From contig CADBRH010000052.1 in assembly GCA_902797035.1 (NCBI GenBank), forward strand, positions 1 through 53,200: DNA of 53,200 nucleotides, given 5' to 3'. The position numbers and the translations under genes were made by a program. Below are positions 33,218 to 41,690 of this stretch, piece after piece (the stretch's first letter is position 1; the number at the start of each line of letters is the position of its first letter). Source of the DNA: an uncultured Bacteroidia bacterium (GTDB lineage Bacteria > Bacteroidota > Bacteroidia > Bacteroidales > UBA932). The notes beneath the pieces were generated by a model that ran no database searches, had not been told where the DNA came from, and saw only the letters and a list, made by a program, of their open reading frames with translations.

Positions 33218-34045
33218 ATGAGCGATTTTTTCAACCTCGGCCGTTTCGGCAAGTATCTCGCTTTCGACCTGAAGTCCCACTGGAAAGGCAACGCGGTCTA
33301 TCTAGTCACCCTCGCGCTCTGGCCCGTGGTGTTCTACATGGTCTATATGTTTTTCTCCGCCCTTGGCCAGAACTGGTTCTCGACCATGTTCTCCGACATC
33401 CACCTGAACCGTCCGCCGATCGCTGTCAGGGCAGGTGTGTTCGCCGTCATGACAGGAGTGTTCCTTATCACCTTCCCCTCAAAAGCCTATGGTTTCCTGA
33501 CCGACAAGGCCAAAGGATCGGAATGGATCGAGCTTCCCGCCTCAAGGCTTGAGAAGTTCGCCTCAATGATGCTGATCAGCCTGATCATCATCCCGGCGGT
33601 ATATTTCTGCGGTTATTTCCTTAGTGACGCCCTCGTGTGCCTCGCCGACAAAGAGTGCGGCACATCCATCATCAGCGGATGGAGAAACCTTCACCTTACG
33701 GACGACACGGTAACTTTGTGCGCCAACGGCGCGTGGGGACTCGTCTCTGGCACGCTCCAGACAGTGTCCGTGTTCCTTCTCGGAGCCTTGATATTCAAGA
33801 AAGGCAAGATCCTGAAAACCATCCTCGCCCTCTTTGTCCTCACGATGATCATGTTCGCCATCTCATCGACCGTGTTCTCATCCATCGATCTCACGGCTTT
33901 CGGCGACAAACTCAACGCCTGGATTACCAGCCATGTCGATAACTTCGACTTCTGGATCAACTTCTGGGGCAATGTCGAGCTCGCGGTGGTTGTCATCGGA
34001 CTTGGTATCTGGTCCTGGTTCAGGGTTAAAAAGCTTCAACACTAA
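33218..34045 (+). CDS. ABC transporter permease-like membrane protein
   Basis: A 275-residue integral membrane protein with about six hydrophobic segments, near residues 25-48, 68-88, 108-130, 165-187, 193-215 and 247-268. A polar stretch around residues 130-160 lies between the third and fourth. No family motif is recognisable by eye. Its position two bases after the ATPase gene and 12 bp before the GntR gene indicates the transmembrane partner of that ABC system. Six segments suit an ABC-2-like permease that works as a dimer. Confidence 0.75.
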   Translation: MSDFFNLGRFGKYLAFDLKSHWKGNAVYLVTLALWPVVFYMVYMFFSALGQNWFSTMFSDIHLNRPPIAVRAGVFAVMTGVFLITFPSKAYGFLTDKAKGSEWIELPASRLEKFASMMLISLIIIPAVYFCGYFLSDALVCLADKECGTSIISGWRNLHLTDDTVTLCANGAWGLVSGTLQTVSVFLLGALIFKKGKILKTILALFVLTMIMFAISSTVFSSIDLTAFGDKLNAWITSHVDNFDFWINFWGNVELAVVVIGLGIWSWFRVKKLQH

Positions 34046-34057
34046 AACAAAGCGACC

Positions 34058-34402
34058 ATGGAATTCAACTCAAACAAAGCGATATTCCTTCAGATAAGGG
34101 ACACCATCCGGGAAAGGATACTCTCCGGTGAGCTGAAGCCCGGGGACAGGATCCCGTCAGTAAGGGAATACGGGGCGGACATAGGAGTCAACCCCAACAC
34201 TGTCATGCGAACCTACGAGCGGCTCACCTCGGAGGGAGTGATATTCAACAAGCGCGGGATCGGCTATTTCATCTCGGAGGAAGCGAGGGACATCGTCCTT
34301 GAGAGCTCCAGGAAGGAATTCCTCGAGGAAGAGCTTCCGGTTGTCATCAGGAAGATGGAGCTGCTCGGCCTCGATCCCAAGGAAATATTTGACAATAAAT
34401 AG
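34058..34402 (+). CDS. GntR family regulator, YtrA-like
   Basis: A 114-residue protein comprising the winged helix of GntR regulators (about 1-72) plus a short C-terminal dimerisation tail. It lacks the large effector domain of FadR or HutC types. The motif IFLQIRDTIRERILSGELKPGDRIPS followed by GVNPNTVMRTYERL is typical of the YtrA subgroup. Members of that subgroup repress the ABC transporter operon in which they lie. Here it is the third gene, after the ATPase and permease genes, so autoregulation of the promoter at 32306-32336 is the likely role. Confidence 0.9.
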   Translation: MEFNSNKAIFLQIRDTIRERILSGELKPGDRIPSVREYGADIGVNPNTVMRTYERLTSEGVIFNKRGIGYFISEEARDIVLESSRKEFLEEELPVVIRKMELLGLDPKEIFDNK

Positions 34403-34410
34403 ATTGGAAT

Positions 34411-35019
34411 ATGAAACTGATAAAAGGAATAATAGCTGTCACAGCTTTGGCGGCGACCGCGCTCAGCGCCTCATCCTGCTACATCAAGATCAGCGGGGAG
34501 GCTAAACAGATGTTGAAAGATCGCCTGGCCGCGTCGGAAATGATCTATTCGGAAGCCGACTCAGTGGTCATCCGACCGGGAGAGTTCAAGGGATTGTGCA
34601 ATCTCGGCTTCGCCGACATCGACTTCGTCGTCCGTGAGGGTGAGCCCGTGGTTGTCATCTAAGGAACCCACAGGACAAGGGATTCCGTCAAAGTCAATCT
34701 GGATAGCGGCAACGGCAATCTGGTCATCAAGATGCGGGGACCACTAGCTTTTGACGAGCATGTCACCGTTTACGCCCCTCCCATCAATGTGCTGGAGTCC
34801 CATGGAAGCGGCGACATCATGGTGCAAGGGGGATTGAGAGGTGAATACTTGTCATTGATTCTTTCCGGCTCTGGGGACGTCGTCCTCGAGGGCAAGACAG
34901 GAGAGCTCACGATCGAGAATTCAGGGTCCGGCGACATTGACATCTCAGGTCTGGAAACCCGGTCGGTCGATGTCAAAAACACGGGGTCCGGCGAAGTGAC
35001 AGGATGTCAGTCGATGTAA
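34411..35019 (+). pseudogene. Head-GIN (DUF2807) lipoprotein gene interrupted by an in-frame stop
   Basis: One frame runs from the ATG at 34411 to the stop at 35017-35019 but contains TAA at 34660-34662. Before it lie a signal peptide with lipobox-like SASSC and the first strands of a head-GIN domain (GFADIDFVVREGEPVVVI). After it the same frame continues with GTHRTRDSVKVNLDSG and a series of GSGD/GSGE turns spaced about 20-23 residues apart. These are the repeating rungs of a DUF2807 beta-helix. Joined, the product would be about 202 residues. It follows the GntR gene by 8 bp, so it belonged to the ABC operon. A recent nonsense mutation or a sequence error would explain it; a short 83-residue product is also possible. 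The 3' end overlaps pdxB by 13 bp. Confidence 0.75.
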
Positions 35020-36053
35020 AATTCCCGACGGTACTGGTAATGGGAGCGCAGTCTCTCGAAGCCGGCGGGATCCATACGGAACATGAAATCGTCCGTGAAT
35101 ATCGGATAGTTATACTGCAGGGCGGAGGTTATCTCGCCCTGCTTTTTGCCTTTAAGGTCAAGCTTCACCGCCTCGAGGCTCTCTATCTCGGTCTTCGGGA
35201 AGAACTCGTACAACTTGTCAAAGCCGAAGAAACGGGCCAGAGCCCTCACAGACGCCGCGGTGCCGTTCTGCTTGCCTTGGTATGAATATCCTGCGATATG
35301 CGGAGTGGCGATGTCCACCATGTTCATCAGCTCCAGGTCGATGTCCGGCTCGTTGTTCCAGGTGTCGATAATCACGGGGCCGAGCTTGGGGACCGCGCGC
35401 TTAAGGGCCGAGTCATCGACCACTTCCCCCCGGGAGGCGTTAATGAATATCGCTCCCGGACGCATATTGTCGAAAAAGGCGTCGTCGCACATCCGGAACG
35501 TAGTCTCGTCCAGAGGCACATGCATAGTGACTATCTGGGAGTTATGCAGAAGATACTCCAGGGGGCAGAACCCCTCAGGACCCTCGGCGGCCATTCTCGG
35601 GGGATCATTCTTGAGAACTTTGAACCCAAGGTTCCCCGCCACCCTGTCAACCCGGCTTCCGACGTTTCCCACACCCACAATCCCCAGTTTGGAGCCGTCA
35701 AGTCGGATCGACCGCCTGGAAGCCACGCCATATAGGGCGGAGAAGACATAATTCATGACACCGCCCGCGTTGCATCCGGCCGCGTTACGCACCACTATAC
35801 CCCTCTTGTCACAATAATCATGGTCGATGTGGTCGGTCCCTATCGTAGCCGTGGCGATGAATTTGACTGCTGTCCCGTCCAGGAGGGCAGCGTCGCATCT
35901 GGTTCTCGTGCGGATCACAAGCGCGGCCGCGTCGAGCAAATCCTCACGGCAGATATCCCTGCCTCCTTTGTACACCACATCGGCGTACGGTTCCAGGACC
36001 CCCTCTATGAACGGGATCGCGTCATCGACCACGACTTTTATCCTCTCATCCAT
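35007..36053 (-). CDS. pdxB: 4-phosphoerythronate dehydrogenase
   Basis: Oxidises 4-phospho-D-erythronate with NAD in the DXP-independent-free (E. coli-type) route to pyridoxal phosphate. It has 348 residues from the ATG at 36053; a GTG two codons upstream is less likely. The D-2-hydroxyacid dehydrogenase fold is shown by the Rossmann loop GVGNVGSRV (127-135), the substrate-side ATATIGTDHID (68-78), NASRGEVVDD, and the catalytic His in TPHIAGYSYQGK. The C-terminal PdxB-specific part (about 285-348) is present, which separates it from SerA and other relatives. It is two bases after the DUF721 gene and in the same direction, so it is probably co-transcribed with recF and DUF721. Confidence 0.9.
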   Translation of the reverse strand: MDERIKVVVDDAIPFIEGVLEPYADVVYKGGRDICREDLLDAAALVIRTRTRCDAALLDGTAVKFIATATIGTDHIDHDYCDKRGIVVRNAAGCNAGGVMNYVFSALYGVASRRSIRLDGSKLGIVGVGNVGSRVDRVAGNLGFKVLKNDPPRMAAEGPEGFCPLEYLLHNSQIVTMHVPLDETTFRMCDDAFFDNMRPGAIFINASRGEVVDDSALKRAVPKLGPVIIDTWNNEPDIDLELMNMVDIATPHIAGYSYQGKQNGTAASVRALARFFGFDKLYEFFPKTEIESLEAVKLDLKGKKQGEITSALQYNYPIFTDDFMFRMDPAGFERLRSHYQYRREFYID

Positions 36054-36055
36054 AT

Positions 36056-36400
36056 TCACTTAAGTATTATCTCCTTGACCAGGCCCACTTTTCCGCAGGT
36101 CTTGTCGAACAATGAGTCATTCTCCAGGAAAGCGTTCAGGGCCCGCAGAATGGAGTCCTTCTGGAACTCCAGATGGCTGCGGACCATCGAGGACGACATG
36201 GAGACAAAGAGTTTACCGTCCCGGTAGAACTTCCTGAGGGTGAACTCCTTGGCCCCGGACACATCGTCCCAGGCGGCGAAAACCCTGCGGGTGTTGAGCC
36301 CCGCGCTCAGCCCGCTCGCCCTCAAGAACAAAGGGACGATCTCACCCATGGAGACCGCCTCCTTCCGGGGAACGCCTTTTATCTTGCGGAACTCAGGCAT
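36056..36400 (-). CDS. DUF721/DciA-like protein
   Basis: A 114-residue protein of the DUF721 family. The family includes DciA, the helicase-loading factor used by bacteria that lack DnaC. A conserved core is visible: AWDDVSGAKEFTLRKFYRDG followed by LFVSMSSSMVRSHLEF, which resembles the KH-like nucleic-acid-binding domain of DciA. It overlaps the 3' end of recF by 8 bp and precedes pdxB by 2 bp. The recF neighbourhood supports a role in replication. The symbol dciA is not assigned because function is not shown for this short Bacteroidota form. Confidence 0.85.
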   Translation of the reverse strand: MPEFRKIKGVPRKEAVSMGEIVPLFLRASGLSAGLNTRRVFAAWDDVSGAKEFTLRKFYRDGKLFVSMSSSMVRSHLEFQKDSILRALNAFLENDSLFDKTCGKVGLVKEIILK

Positions 36401-37499
36401 CCGTCACCTCCTTGAACTCGCCTCCGTCGGCCTCGAAATACACCCGGTCGGCGGTAAGATTGTCGACGATTCCCGCCATTCTCACCTTGTCGCTGTCGGT
36501 TATGAATATCTGGCCGAAATCGTTTCCCGCGACCATGCCGAGGAGGTTGGCGATCCTGCCCATATCCAATTTATCGAAGACATCGTCCAGCAACATGGCC
36601 GGTGGGAAGCCATACCCGCGTCTCATGATCTCATATTGGGCGAACTTCAGGGAGACGAGGAAGGATTTCTGCTGGCCCTGGGAACCGCAGCGGCGGATCG
36701 GGTAGCCGTCCATCTTGAAAACGAAATCGTCCCTCTGGACTCCGGCTGTGGTGTATCCCAGGGTGAAGTCCTTATCCCTCGAGGCCTTGAGCTGGTCGGC
36801 GAGAGACCCTTTCCGGAGATCTGACTGATAGGCTATCGACACCGTCTCCCGCCCTCCCGACAAAGCGGCGTAGAAGTCGGAGACTATCGGGCGCAAGTCC
36901 TCGACAAACCTGTCCCGGGCTGAGAACACCTCGCCCGCGACGCCTTCCATGCGCTCGTCGAACACGGACAGGAGCCCCTCGTCCCTGACACCGTCCTTCA
37001 GCGCCCGGTTCCTCTGCGCGAGGAGCCTGTTGTATTGCTGGATGGAGGAAAGATACTCCCTATCCATTTGCGAAAGGACAGAGTTGACGAAGCGCCGGCG
37101 GTCGTCTCCGCTCTCGCTCACTAGGGTAGTGTCATTCGGGGAGACCATCACGATGGGCAGGACCCCTATATGGTCGGATATTCTCGAATAAACCTTGTCG
37201 TCCCGGCGCACCTTCTTCTCCCCTTTCCCGTCAACCTGGACCGAGAACCTTGTCAACGGGCCGTCACCCATGTCGAAAGTACCGGAGATGGCGAAAGAGT
37301 CCATGCCGTGACGGAAATTGAACCTGTCGGAAGAGGCGAAAGCGCTTTTAGTCATGGAGAGATACCAGATCGCGTCCATGAGATTGGTCTTCCCCACCCC
37401 GTTGTTGCCAGAGACGCAATTGATGTTCGGGGAAAAGGAGAGTTCCTGGAAAACGATATTCCTGAAATCCCGGACGGCTATTTTTCTTAAGATCGGCAT
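36393..37499 (-). CDS. recF: DNA replication and repair protein RecF
   Basis: An SMC-like ATPase that loads RecA at single-strand gaps together with RecO and RecR. It has 368 residues from the ATG at 37499, which starts the typical MPILRKIAVRDFRN; a longer frame to 37538 adds 13 non-conserved residues. P-loop GNNGVGKTN (31-39), a signature-like GSQGQQKSFLVSLKFAQ, and Walker B MLLDDVFDKLD near residue 312 are visible. It is the first gene of a recF-DUF721-pdxB unit with its own promoter. It is divergent from the TPR protein gene. Confidence 0.93.
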   Translation of the reverse strand: MPILRKIAVRDFRNIVFQELSFSPNINCVSGNNGVGKTNLMDAIWYLSMTKSAFASSDRFNFRHGMDSFAISGTFDMGDGPLTRFSVQVDGKGEKKVRRDDKVYSRISDHIGVLPIVMVSPNDTTLVSESGDDRRRFVNSVLSQMDREYLSSIQQYNRLLAQRNRALKDGVRDEGLLSVFDERMEGVAGEVFSARDRFVEDLRPIVSDFYAALSGGRETVSIAYQSDLRKGSLADQLKASRDKDFTLGYTTAGVQRDDFVFKMDGYPIRRCGSQGQQKSFLVSLKFAQYEIMRRGYGFPPAMLLDDVFDKLDMGRIANLLGMVAGNDFGQIFITDSDKVRMAGIVDNLTADRVYFEADGGEFKEVTDA

Positions 37500-37518
37500 C
37501 CTCTTCTGTTGTCTTACG

Positions 37519-37549
37519 CGAAGATAATCATATTGCATGATTAAACAAT
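37519..37549 (-). promoter_or_regulatory. Promoter of recF
   Basis: On the minus strand ATTG (plus 37546-37549), 19 bp, then TATCTTCG (plus 37519-37526), one mismatch from TAnnTTTG. It lies 20 bp from the ATG and overlaps the divergent promoter at 37532-37563. Confidence 0.6.
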
Positions 37550-37563
37550 TTTTTCTATTTTCG
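37532..37563 (+). promoter_or_regulatory. Promoter of the TPR protein gene
   Basis: ATTG (37532-37535), 20 bp, then TATTTTCG (37556-37563), one mismatch from TAnnTTTG. It lies 48 bp before the ATG at 37612. Its spacer contains the -33 box of the opposite recF promoter. Confidence 0.55.
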
Positions 37564-37611
37564 CGGATTGTCGTGAAAGATTAAGGCAAAAAACAAAAAA
37601 GCATTATACAA

Positions 37612-38295
37612 ATGGCAAAGAAAACAGTGGATGTGAAAGAACAGGAGCGTCAGGAGAGGGTGAACGAGACTGTCTCCAAAACCGACCAGTTCTTCCGTGA
37701 GAACAAAAAGACCATTTACAGCATCCTGATCGCCCTTCTGGTGATCGGTCTCGCGATAGTGGCCTATTACAAATTCTATTACCAGCCTAAGACCCGCGAG
37801 GCCGTAGAGCAGATGTATCCCGCGGAGGCCAATTTCCGTTCAGGCGAGTTCGATCTGGCCCTCAACGGCGACGGCAACGTTCTCGGATTCTCCCAGATTA
37901 TCGATGACTTCGGCGCCAAGGCCGGCAAGAGCGTCTATTTCTACGCCGGTGTGTGCGAGCTCCAGCTCGGAAACTTCCAGGAGGCCATCGATTACCTCAA
38001 GAAGTACAAAGGCAAGGAGAGCATCCTGAAAGCCCGCGCTATCGCTTGCATGGGCGACGCCTACACCGGTCTCGAGGATTTCGGCAAGGCTCTCGATTGC
38101 TACGACAAGGCTATCGCTGCCGCTGACAATGTGTTCGCCGCCACCTACATGCTCAAGGCCGGAGTGGTCTGCGAGCAGCTTGGCGACAACGAGAAGGCCC
38201 TGACTTATTACAAAGCCATCAAGGACAAGTACCCCCAGTCCATCGAAGGGTACGACATCGACAAGTACATCTCCAGGATCGAAAGCCAGAGGTAA
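37612..38295 (+). CDS. Tetratricopeptide-repeat membrane protein
   Basis: A 227-residue protein with a charged, helical cytoplasmic N-terminus (1-33), one transmembrane helix (34-53) and a C-terminal TPR region. About four repeats run from 65 to 220, with signatures such as FQEAIDYLKKYKGKE, ARAIACMGDAYTGLEDFGKALDCYDKAIA and EKALTYYKAIKDKYPQS. This architecture (one TM plus periplasmic TPRs) resembles YfgM-like ancillary SecYEG-associated factors, but the likeness is structural only. It is followed within 2 bp by the YebC-type gene. Widely conserved in Bacteroidota; function unknown. Confidence 0.85.
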   Translation: MAKKTVDVKEQERQERVNETVSKTDQFFRENKKTIYSILIALLVIGLAIVAYYKFYYQPKTREAVEQMYPAEANFRSGEFDLALNGDGNVLGFSQIIDDFGAKAGKSVYFYAGVCELQLGNFQEAIDYLKKYKGKESILKARAIACMGDAYTGLEDFGKALDCYDKAIAAADNVFAATYMLKAGVVCEQLGDNEKALTYYKAIKDKYPQSIEGYDIDKYISRIESQR

Positions 38296-38296
38296 T

Positions 38297-39052
38297 ATGG
38301 GAAGAGCGTTTGAGTTCCGCAAGGAAAGGAAGTTCAAGAGATGGGGCCACATGGCCAAGACCTTCACGAAAATCGGGAAGGAGATCACCATCGCCGTGAA
38401 GCAGGGAGGGGCCGACGTGACCGGTAATCCCAGGCTCAGGGCCCTCATCGCGGAGGCCAGGAGCGAGAATATGCCCAAGGACAATGTCGAGAGGGCCATC
38501 AAGAAAGCCCTCGAGAAAGACCAGGGCGATTTCAAGGAGCTGGTCTACGAGGGCTACGGCCCTCACGGCATCGCCTACCTTGTGGAGGCCGCCACTGACA
38601 ACAACACCAGGACAGTGGCCAACGTGCGCAGCTACTTCACCAAGTGCGGAGGCACCCTCGGCACAAGCGGCAGTGTCAGCTTCATGTTCGACCACAAGTG
38701 CGTTTTCCGCGTCAAGGATCAGGAAGGCCTCGACATCGACGAGCTCCAGCTCGAGCTCTGCGATTGCGACGACGACCCCGAGGTGTTCACCGAGGAGCAG
38801 GAGGACGAGAACGGCGACGTGACAAGGAACATCGTGATTTACGGCGCGTACAGCTCTTACGGGGCTATCCAGAAGTTCATCGAGGACAACGGTTACGAGC
38901 TTGTCTCCGGAGGCTTTGAGAGGATCCCCAACACAGACCTCAAGGATGTCACGCCCGAGCAGAGGGAGACACTCGACAAACTCACCGGTCTTCTCGAAGA
39001 CGACGACGATGTCACCGCGGTTTACAACACCATGAAACCGTCCGGGGAATAA
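38297..39052 (+). CDS. YebC/PmpR family DNA-binding regulator or translation factor
   Basis: A 251-residue protein of the YebC/TACO1 family. The N-terminal hallmark is GRAFEFRKERKFKRWGHMAK followed by FTKIGKEITIAVKQGG and NPRLRALIAEARSENMPKDNVERAI. The middle domain has EGYGPHGIAYLVEAATDNNTRT. The acidic C-terminus is longer than in E. coli YebC (DDDPEVFTEEQEDENGD). Members were first described as DNA-binding regulators; some, including TACO1, assist translation of proline-rich stretches. Which applies here cannot be seen. It ends the TPR-yebC unit; the terminator at 39076-39113 follows. Confidence 0.93.
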   Translation: MGRAFEFRKERKFKRWGHMAKTFTKIGKEITIAVKQGGADVTGNPRLRALIAEARSENMPKDNVERAIKKALEKDQGDFKELVYEGYGPHGIAYLVEAATDNNTRTVANVRSYFTKCGGTLGTSGSVSFMFDHKCVFRVKDQEGLDIDELQLELCDCDDDPEVFTEEQEDENGDVTRNIVIYGAYSSYGAIQKFIEDNGYELVSGGFERIPNTDLKDVTPEQRETLDKLTGLLEDDDDVTAVYNTMKPSGE

Positions 39053-39075
39053 CCATTTCCCCCGAGATTCTTAAG

Positions 39076-39113
39076 AGCCCTGGAATGATTGACATTCCGG
39101 GGCTTGTTTTTTT
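39076..39113 (+). terminator. Intrinsic terminator after the yebC-type gene
   Basis: A 12-bp stem (AGCCCTGGAATG with CATTCCGGGGCT, one wobble) encloses loop ATTGA and is followed by TG and seven Ts. The last Ts form part of the -33 TTTG of the next promoter (39111-39114). Confidence 0.85.
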
Positions 39114-39141
39114 GAAAGAAGCGGGATTCTTGGTATATTTG
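39111..39141 (+). promoter_or_regulatory. Promoter of the decarboxylase/V-ATPase gene cluster
   Basis: TTTG (39111-39114), exactly 19 bp, then TATATTTG (39134-39141): a full consensus match, 30 bp before the ATG at 39172. Its -33 box is built from the T-run of the preceding terminator. I found no other good promoter until 53045, so genes to 53026 may form one transcript. Confidence 0.75.
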
Positions 39142-39171
39142 TGAAAATATGGTCTGAAAAATCATAGAGAC

Positions 39172-40734
39172 ATGAGCATACAACAAGAGAACATCGCGAG
39201 GCTGGTCGAGCGCAGGGCCGCCGCCAGGCTGGGCGGAGGACAGAAGAGGATCGACGCCCAGCATCAGAAAGGCAAGTTGACCGCGAGGGAGAGGCTCTCC
39301 CTCCTTCTCGATGAGGGATCCTTTGAGGAGTTCGACATGTTCGTCCGTCACCGTTGTGTCAATTTCGGGATGGACAAGACACATTTCGACGGCGATGGGG
39401 TCGTGACAGGGATGGGCACCATCGGAGGACGCGTCGTGTATGTGGCGGCGCAGGATTTCACTGTCTCGGGAGGCTCTCTCTCCAAGACCATGTCTGAGAA
39501 AATCTGCAAGGTCCTGGACCTCGCCTCCCGCGACGGGGCGCCTTTCATTTGCCTGAACGACTCCGGAGGAGCCAGAATCCAGGAAGGTGTGGACTCGCTC
39601 GCCGGATACGGCGAGATTTTCGAGAGGAATATCCTGGCCTCGGGAGTGGTGCCTCAGATCTCAGGCATTTTCGGCCCGTGCGCCGGCGGAGCCGTTTACT
39701 CCCCCGCCCTCACTGATTTCACGATCATGGTGAAGAACACTTCATATATGTTCCTCACCGGGCCCGCGGTGGTGAAGAGCGTCCTCGGGGAAGAGGTCAG
39801 CCAAGAAGAGTTGGGAGGAGCCAGCGTGCACGCCTCGAAGAGCGGTGTCGCCCATTTCGCGGCCGAGAACGAGGAGGACGGGATCCGGCTCATCAAGGAA
39901 CTGCTGTCTTATATTCCCCAGAATAACATGGAAGAGGCGCCGAGAGTGCCCACAAACGATCCTGTCAGCCGGGTGGACGACAGCCTCAACGAGATCATCC
40001 CCGACAATCCCAACACGCCCTACGACATGTACAAGGTGATCGGGAGCATCGTGGACGACGGCAAGTTCTTCGAGATCCATAAAGACTTCGCCAAGAATAT
40101 CATAGTCGGGTTCGCCCACATGAATGGCAGGAGCGTCGGGATAGTCGCCAACCAGCCCAAAACGCTGGCCGGTGTCCTGGATATAAACGCCTCCCGCAAG
40201 GGCGCTCGCTTCGTGCGATTCTGCGACGCCTTCAACATCCCCCTCGTGTCGCTGGTGGACGTCCCGGGCTTCCTTCCCGGCACCCAGCAGGAATACGGGG
40301 CTGTTATCACAAACGGGGCCAAGCTTCTATACGCCTATGGCGAGGCCACTGTCCCCAAGGTCACGGTCGAGCTTCGCAAAAGCTACGGGGGCTCATACAT
40401 CGTGATGAGCAGTAAGCACCTGAGGGCTGACCTGGTATACGCTTGGCCTTCCGCGCAGATCGCGGTCATGGGCGCTGACGGAGCCGTCAACGTCCTGTAC
40501 GCCAAGGACATACAAGCCGCGGAGGATCCTCGGGAGCAGGACCGGATCAGGGAGGAGAAGAAAGCCGAGTACGAGGAGCTCTTCAACAATCCCTACCAGG
40601 CGGCCGAGAAAGGCTATATCGACGACGTGATCGAGCCCAGGAACACGCGATTCCGTGTTATCAGGGCCCTTGAGCAGCTGGCCGGCAAGAGGCAGACGAT
40701 GCCCTCGAAGAAACATGACAACCTCCCTCTGTAA
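39172..40734 (+). CDS. mmdA: Acyl-CoA carboxyltransferase subunit (methylmalonyl-CoA decarboxylase alpha type)
   Basis: A 520-residue carboxyltransferase of the crotonase-like biotin-dependent family. It moves a carboxyl group between methylmalonyl-CoA (or propionyl-CoA) and biotin. N-terminal acyl-CoA half: [23 protein letters not shown], and [23 protein letters not shown] near residue 125. C-terminal half: [32 protein letters not shown], with the GG/AYG oxyanion-type loops. The neighbouring OadG-like, biotin carrier and beta subunits indicate the Na+-translocating decarboxylase (Mmd) rather than propionyl-CoA carboxylase, because no biotin carboxylase is present. In propionate-forming Bacteroidota it decarboxylates methylmalonyl-CoA in the succinate pathway. 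Confidence 0.9.
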   Translation: MSIQQENIARLVERRAAARLGGGQKRIDAQHQKGKLTARERLSLLLDEGSFEEFDMFVRHRCVNFGMDKTHFDGDGVVTGMGTIGGRVVYVAAQDFTVSGGSLSKTMSEKICKVLDLASRDGAPFICLNDSGGARIQEGVDSLAGYGEIFERNILASGVVPQISGIFGPCAGGAVYSPALTDFTIMVKNTSYMFLTGPAVVKSVLGEEVSQEELGGASVHASKSGVAHFAAENEEDGIRLIKELLSYIPQNNMEEAPRVPTNDPVSRVDDSLNEIIPDNPNTPYDMYKVIGSIVDDGKFFEIHKDFAKNIIVGFAHMNGRSVGIVANQPKTLAGVLDINASRKGARFVRFCDAFNIPLVSLVDVPGFLPGTQQEYGAVITNGAKLLYAYGEATVPKVTVELRKSYGGSYIVMSSKHLRADLVYAWPSAQIAVMGADGAVNVLYAKDIQAAEDPREQDRIREEKKAEYEELFNNPYQAAEKGYIDDVIEPRNTRFRVIRALEQLAGKRQTMPSKKHDNLPL

Positions 40735-40737
40735 ACA

Positions 40738-41673
40738 ATGAGACGATTCAAGATTTTTTTCGCCGCGGTCTCGCTGCTGTCCGGAGTCTCTCTCGGTGCG
40801 CAGAACCTCTCCGACCTGATCATCGGTGAGGCGCTGGTGGAGAACACCGGCGGAGTAACCGACGGCTACGGGCGGAAGAACGGCTGGATCGAGCTGTTCA
40901 ACACTTCCAGCGGATCGGTCAAGTTCGGAGGGTGTTATCTCTCCGACGACAAGTCCGACCTGAAGAAATACCATATACCGACCTCGGACCTGTCCACCAG
41001 ACTGGGGCCGAGGCAAAGCGTGGTTTTTTACGCCAGCGGGGACTCGTTCCAAGGCACGTACTATACCAATTTCCACCTTCGCCGGGGATCGACACTGTAC
41101 CTTGTGAGCAATGACGGCAAAACGATCATCGACCAGATAGACATCCCCGCCGACCTTCCGGCCGACCATTCCGTCGTCAAGGTCCCGAAGGGGGTGAAAG
41201 GTCTGGATTTCGAGACAAGGATATCCGACAAGCCCACACCGGGAGCTTACAACGGGGATGTGGACGCCAAGACCAAGAGCGAGGTCATGAAAGAGAAAGA
41301 TCCTCACGGATGGGTCCTGACGCTGATCGCCGTCTCGGTCGTGTTCACCGCCCTCATGATCCTGGCGTTCATATTCGGATTGATCGGGAATATCCACAAG
41401 CGTCCTCGCTCCGGAGCCCCCAAAGAAGTCAAGCGTAAGAAAGTCAAGGCCACGTCAAAAGACGTGGGGATAACCCCGGAGATCGCCGCCGCCATCTGCA
41501 TGGCTCTCTCCCAAGAGTCCGGCGGGGAGGTTCAGGCCGCGATAGCGCTCGCCCTCCACGACTACCTCGGAGCCGGGATCCACGATCTGGAGAGTTTCGC
41601 TCTGACCATAGTCCCTTCAGGTCAGAGCGGATGGACGGACAAGACCCAGACATTCAGACAATCACCACGATAA
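40738..41673 (+). CDS. Lamin-tail-domain/OadG fusion, decarboxylase membrane subunit
   Basis: A 311-residue protein. It has a signal peptide (1-21, ending GAQ), then a lamin-tail-like (LTD) beta-sandwich (about 25-150; NGWIELFNTSSGSVKFGGCYLSDD). A single transmembrane helix (191-215) follows, with a cytoplasmic basic tail (EVKRKKVKATSK) and a C-terminal helical segment typical of OadG-type subunits in this phylum (TPEIAAAICMALSQ). OadG/MmdD is the small membrane subunit that holds the alpha and beta subunits together. Here it has gained a large periplasmic domain. The start lies 3 bp after the mmdA stop. Confidence 0.75.
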   Translation: MRRFKIFFAAVSLLSGVSLGAQNLSDLIIGEALVENTGGVTDGYGRKNGWIELFNTSSGSVKFGGCYLSDDKSDLKKYHIPTSDLSTRLGPRQSVVFYASGDSFQGTYYTNFHLRRGSTLYLVSNDGKTIIDQIDIPADLPADHSVVKVPKGVKGLDFETRISDKPTPGAYNGDVDAKTKSEVMKEKDPHGWVLTLIAVSVVFTALMILAFIFGLIGNIHKRPRSGAPKEVKRKKVKATSKDVGITPEIAAAICMALSQESGGEVQAAIALALHDYLGAGIHDLESFALTIVPSGQSGWTDKTQTFRQSPR

Positions 41674-41690
41674 TAATAAGAGACACAGAT

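Noticed and set aside
34660-34662. Programmed recoding of the stop codon in the GIN gene
   Set aside because: The stop is TAA, with no slippery site, pyrrolysine or selenocysteine context visible; a nonsense mutation or error is simpler.
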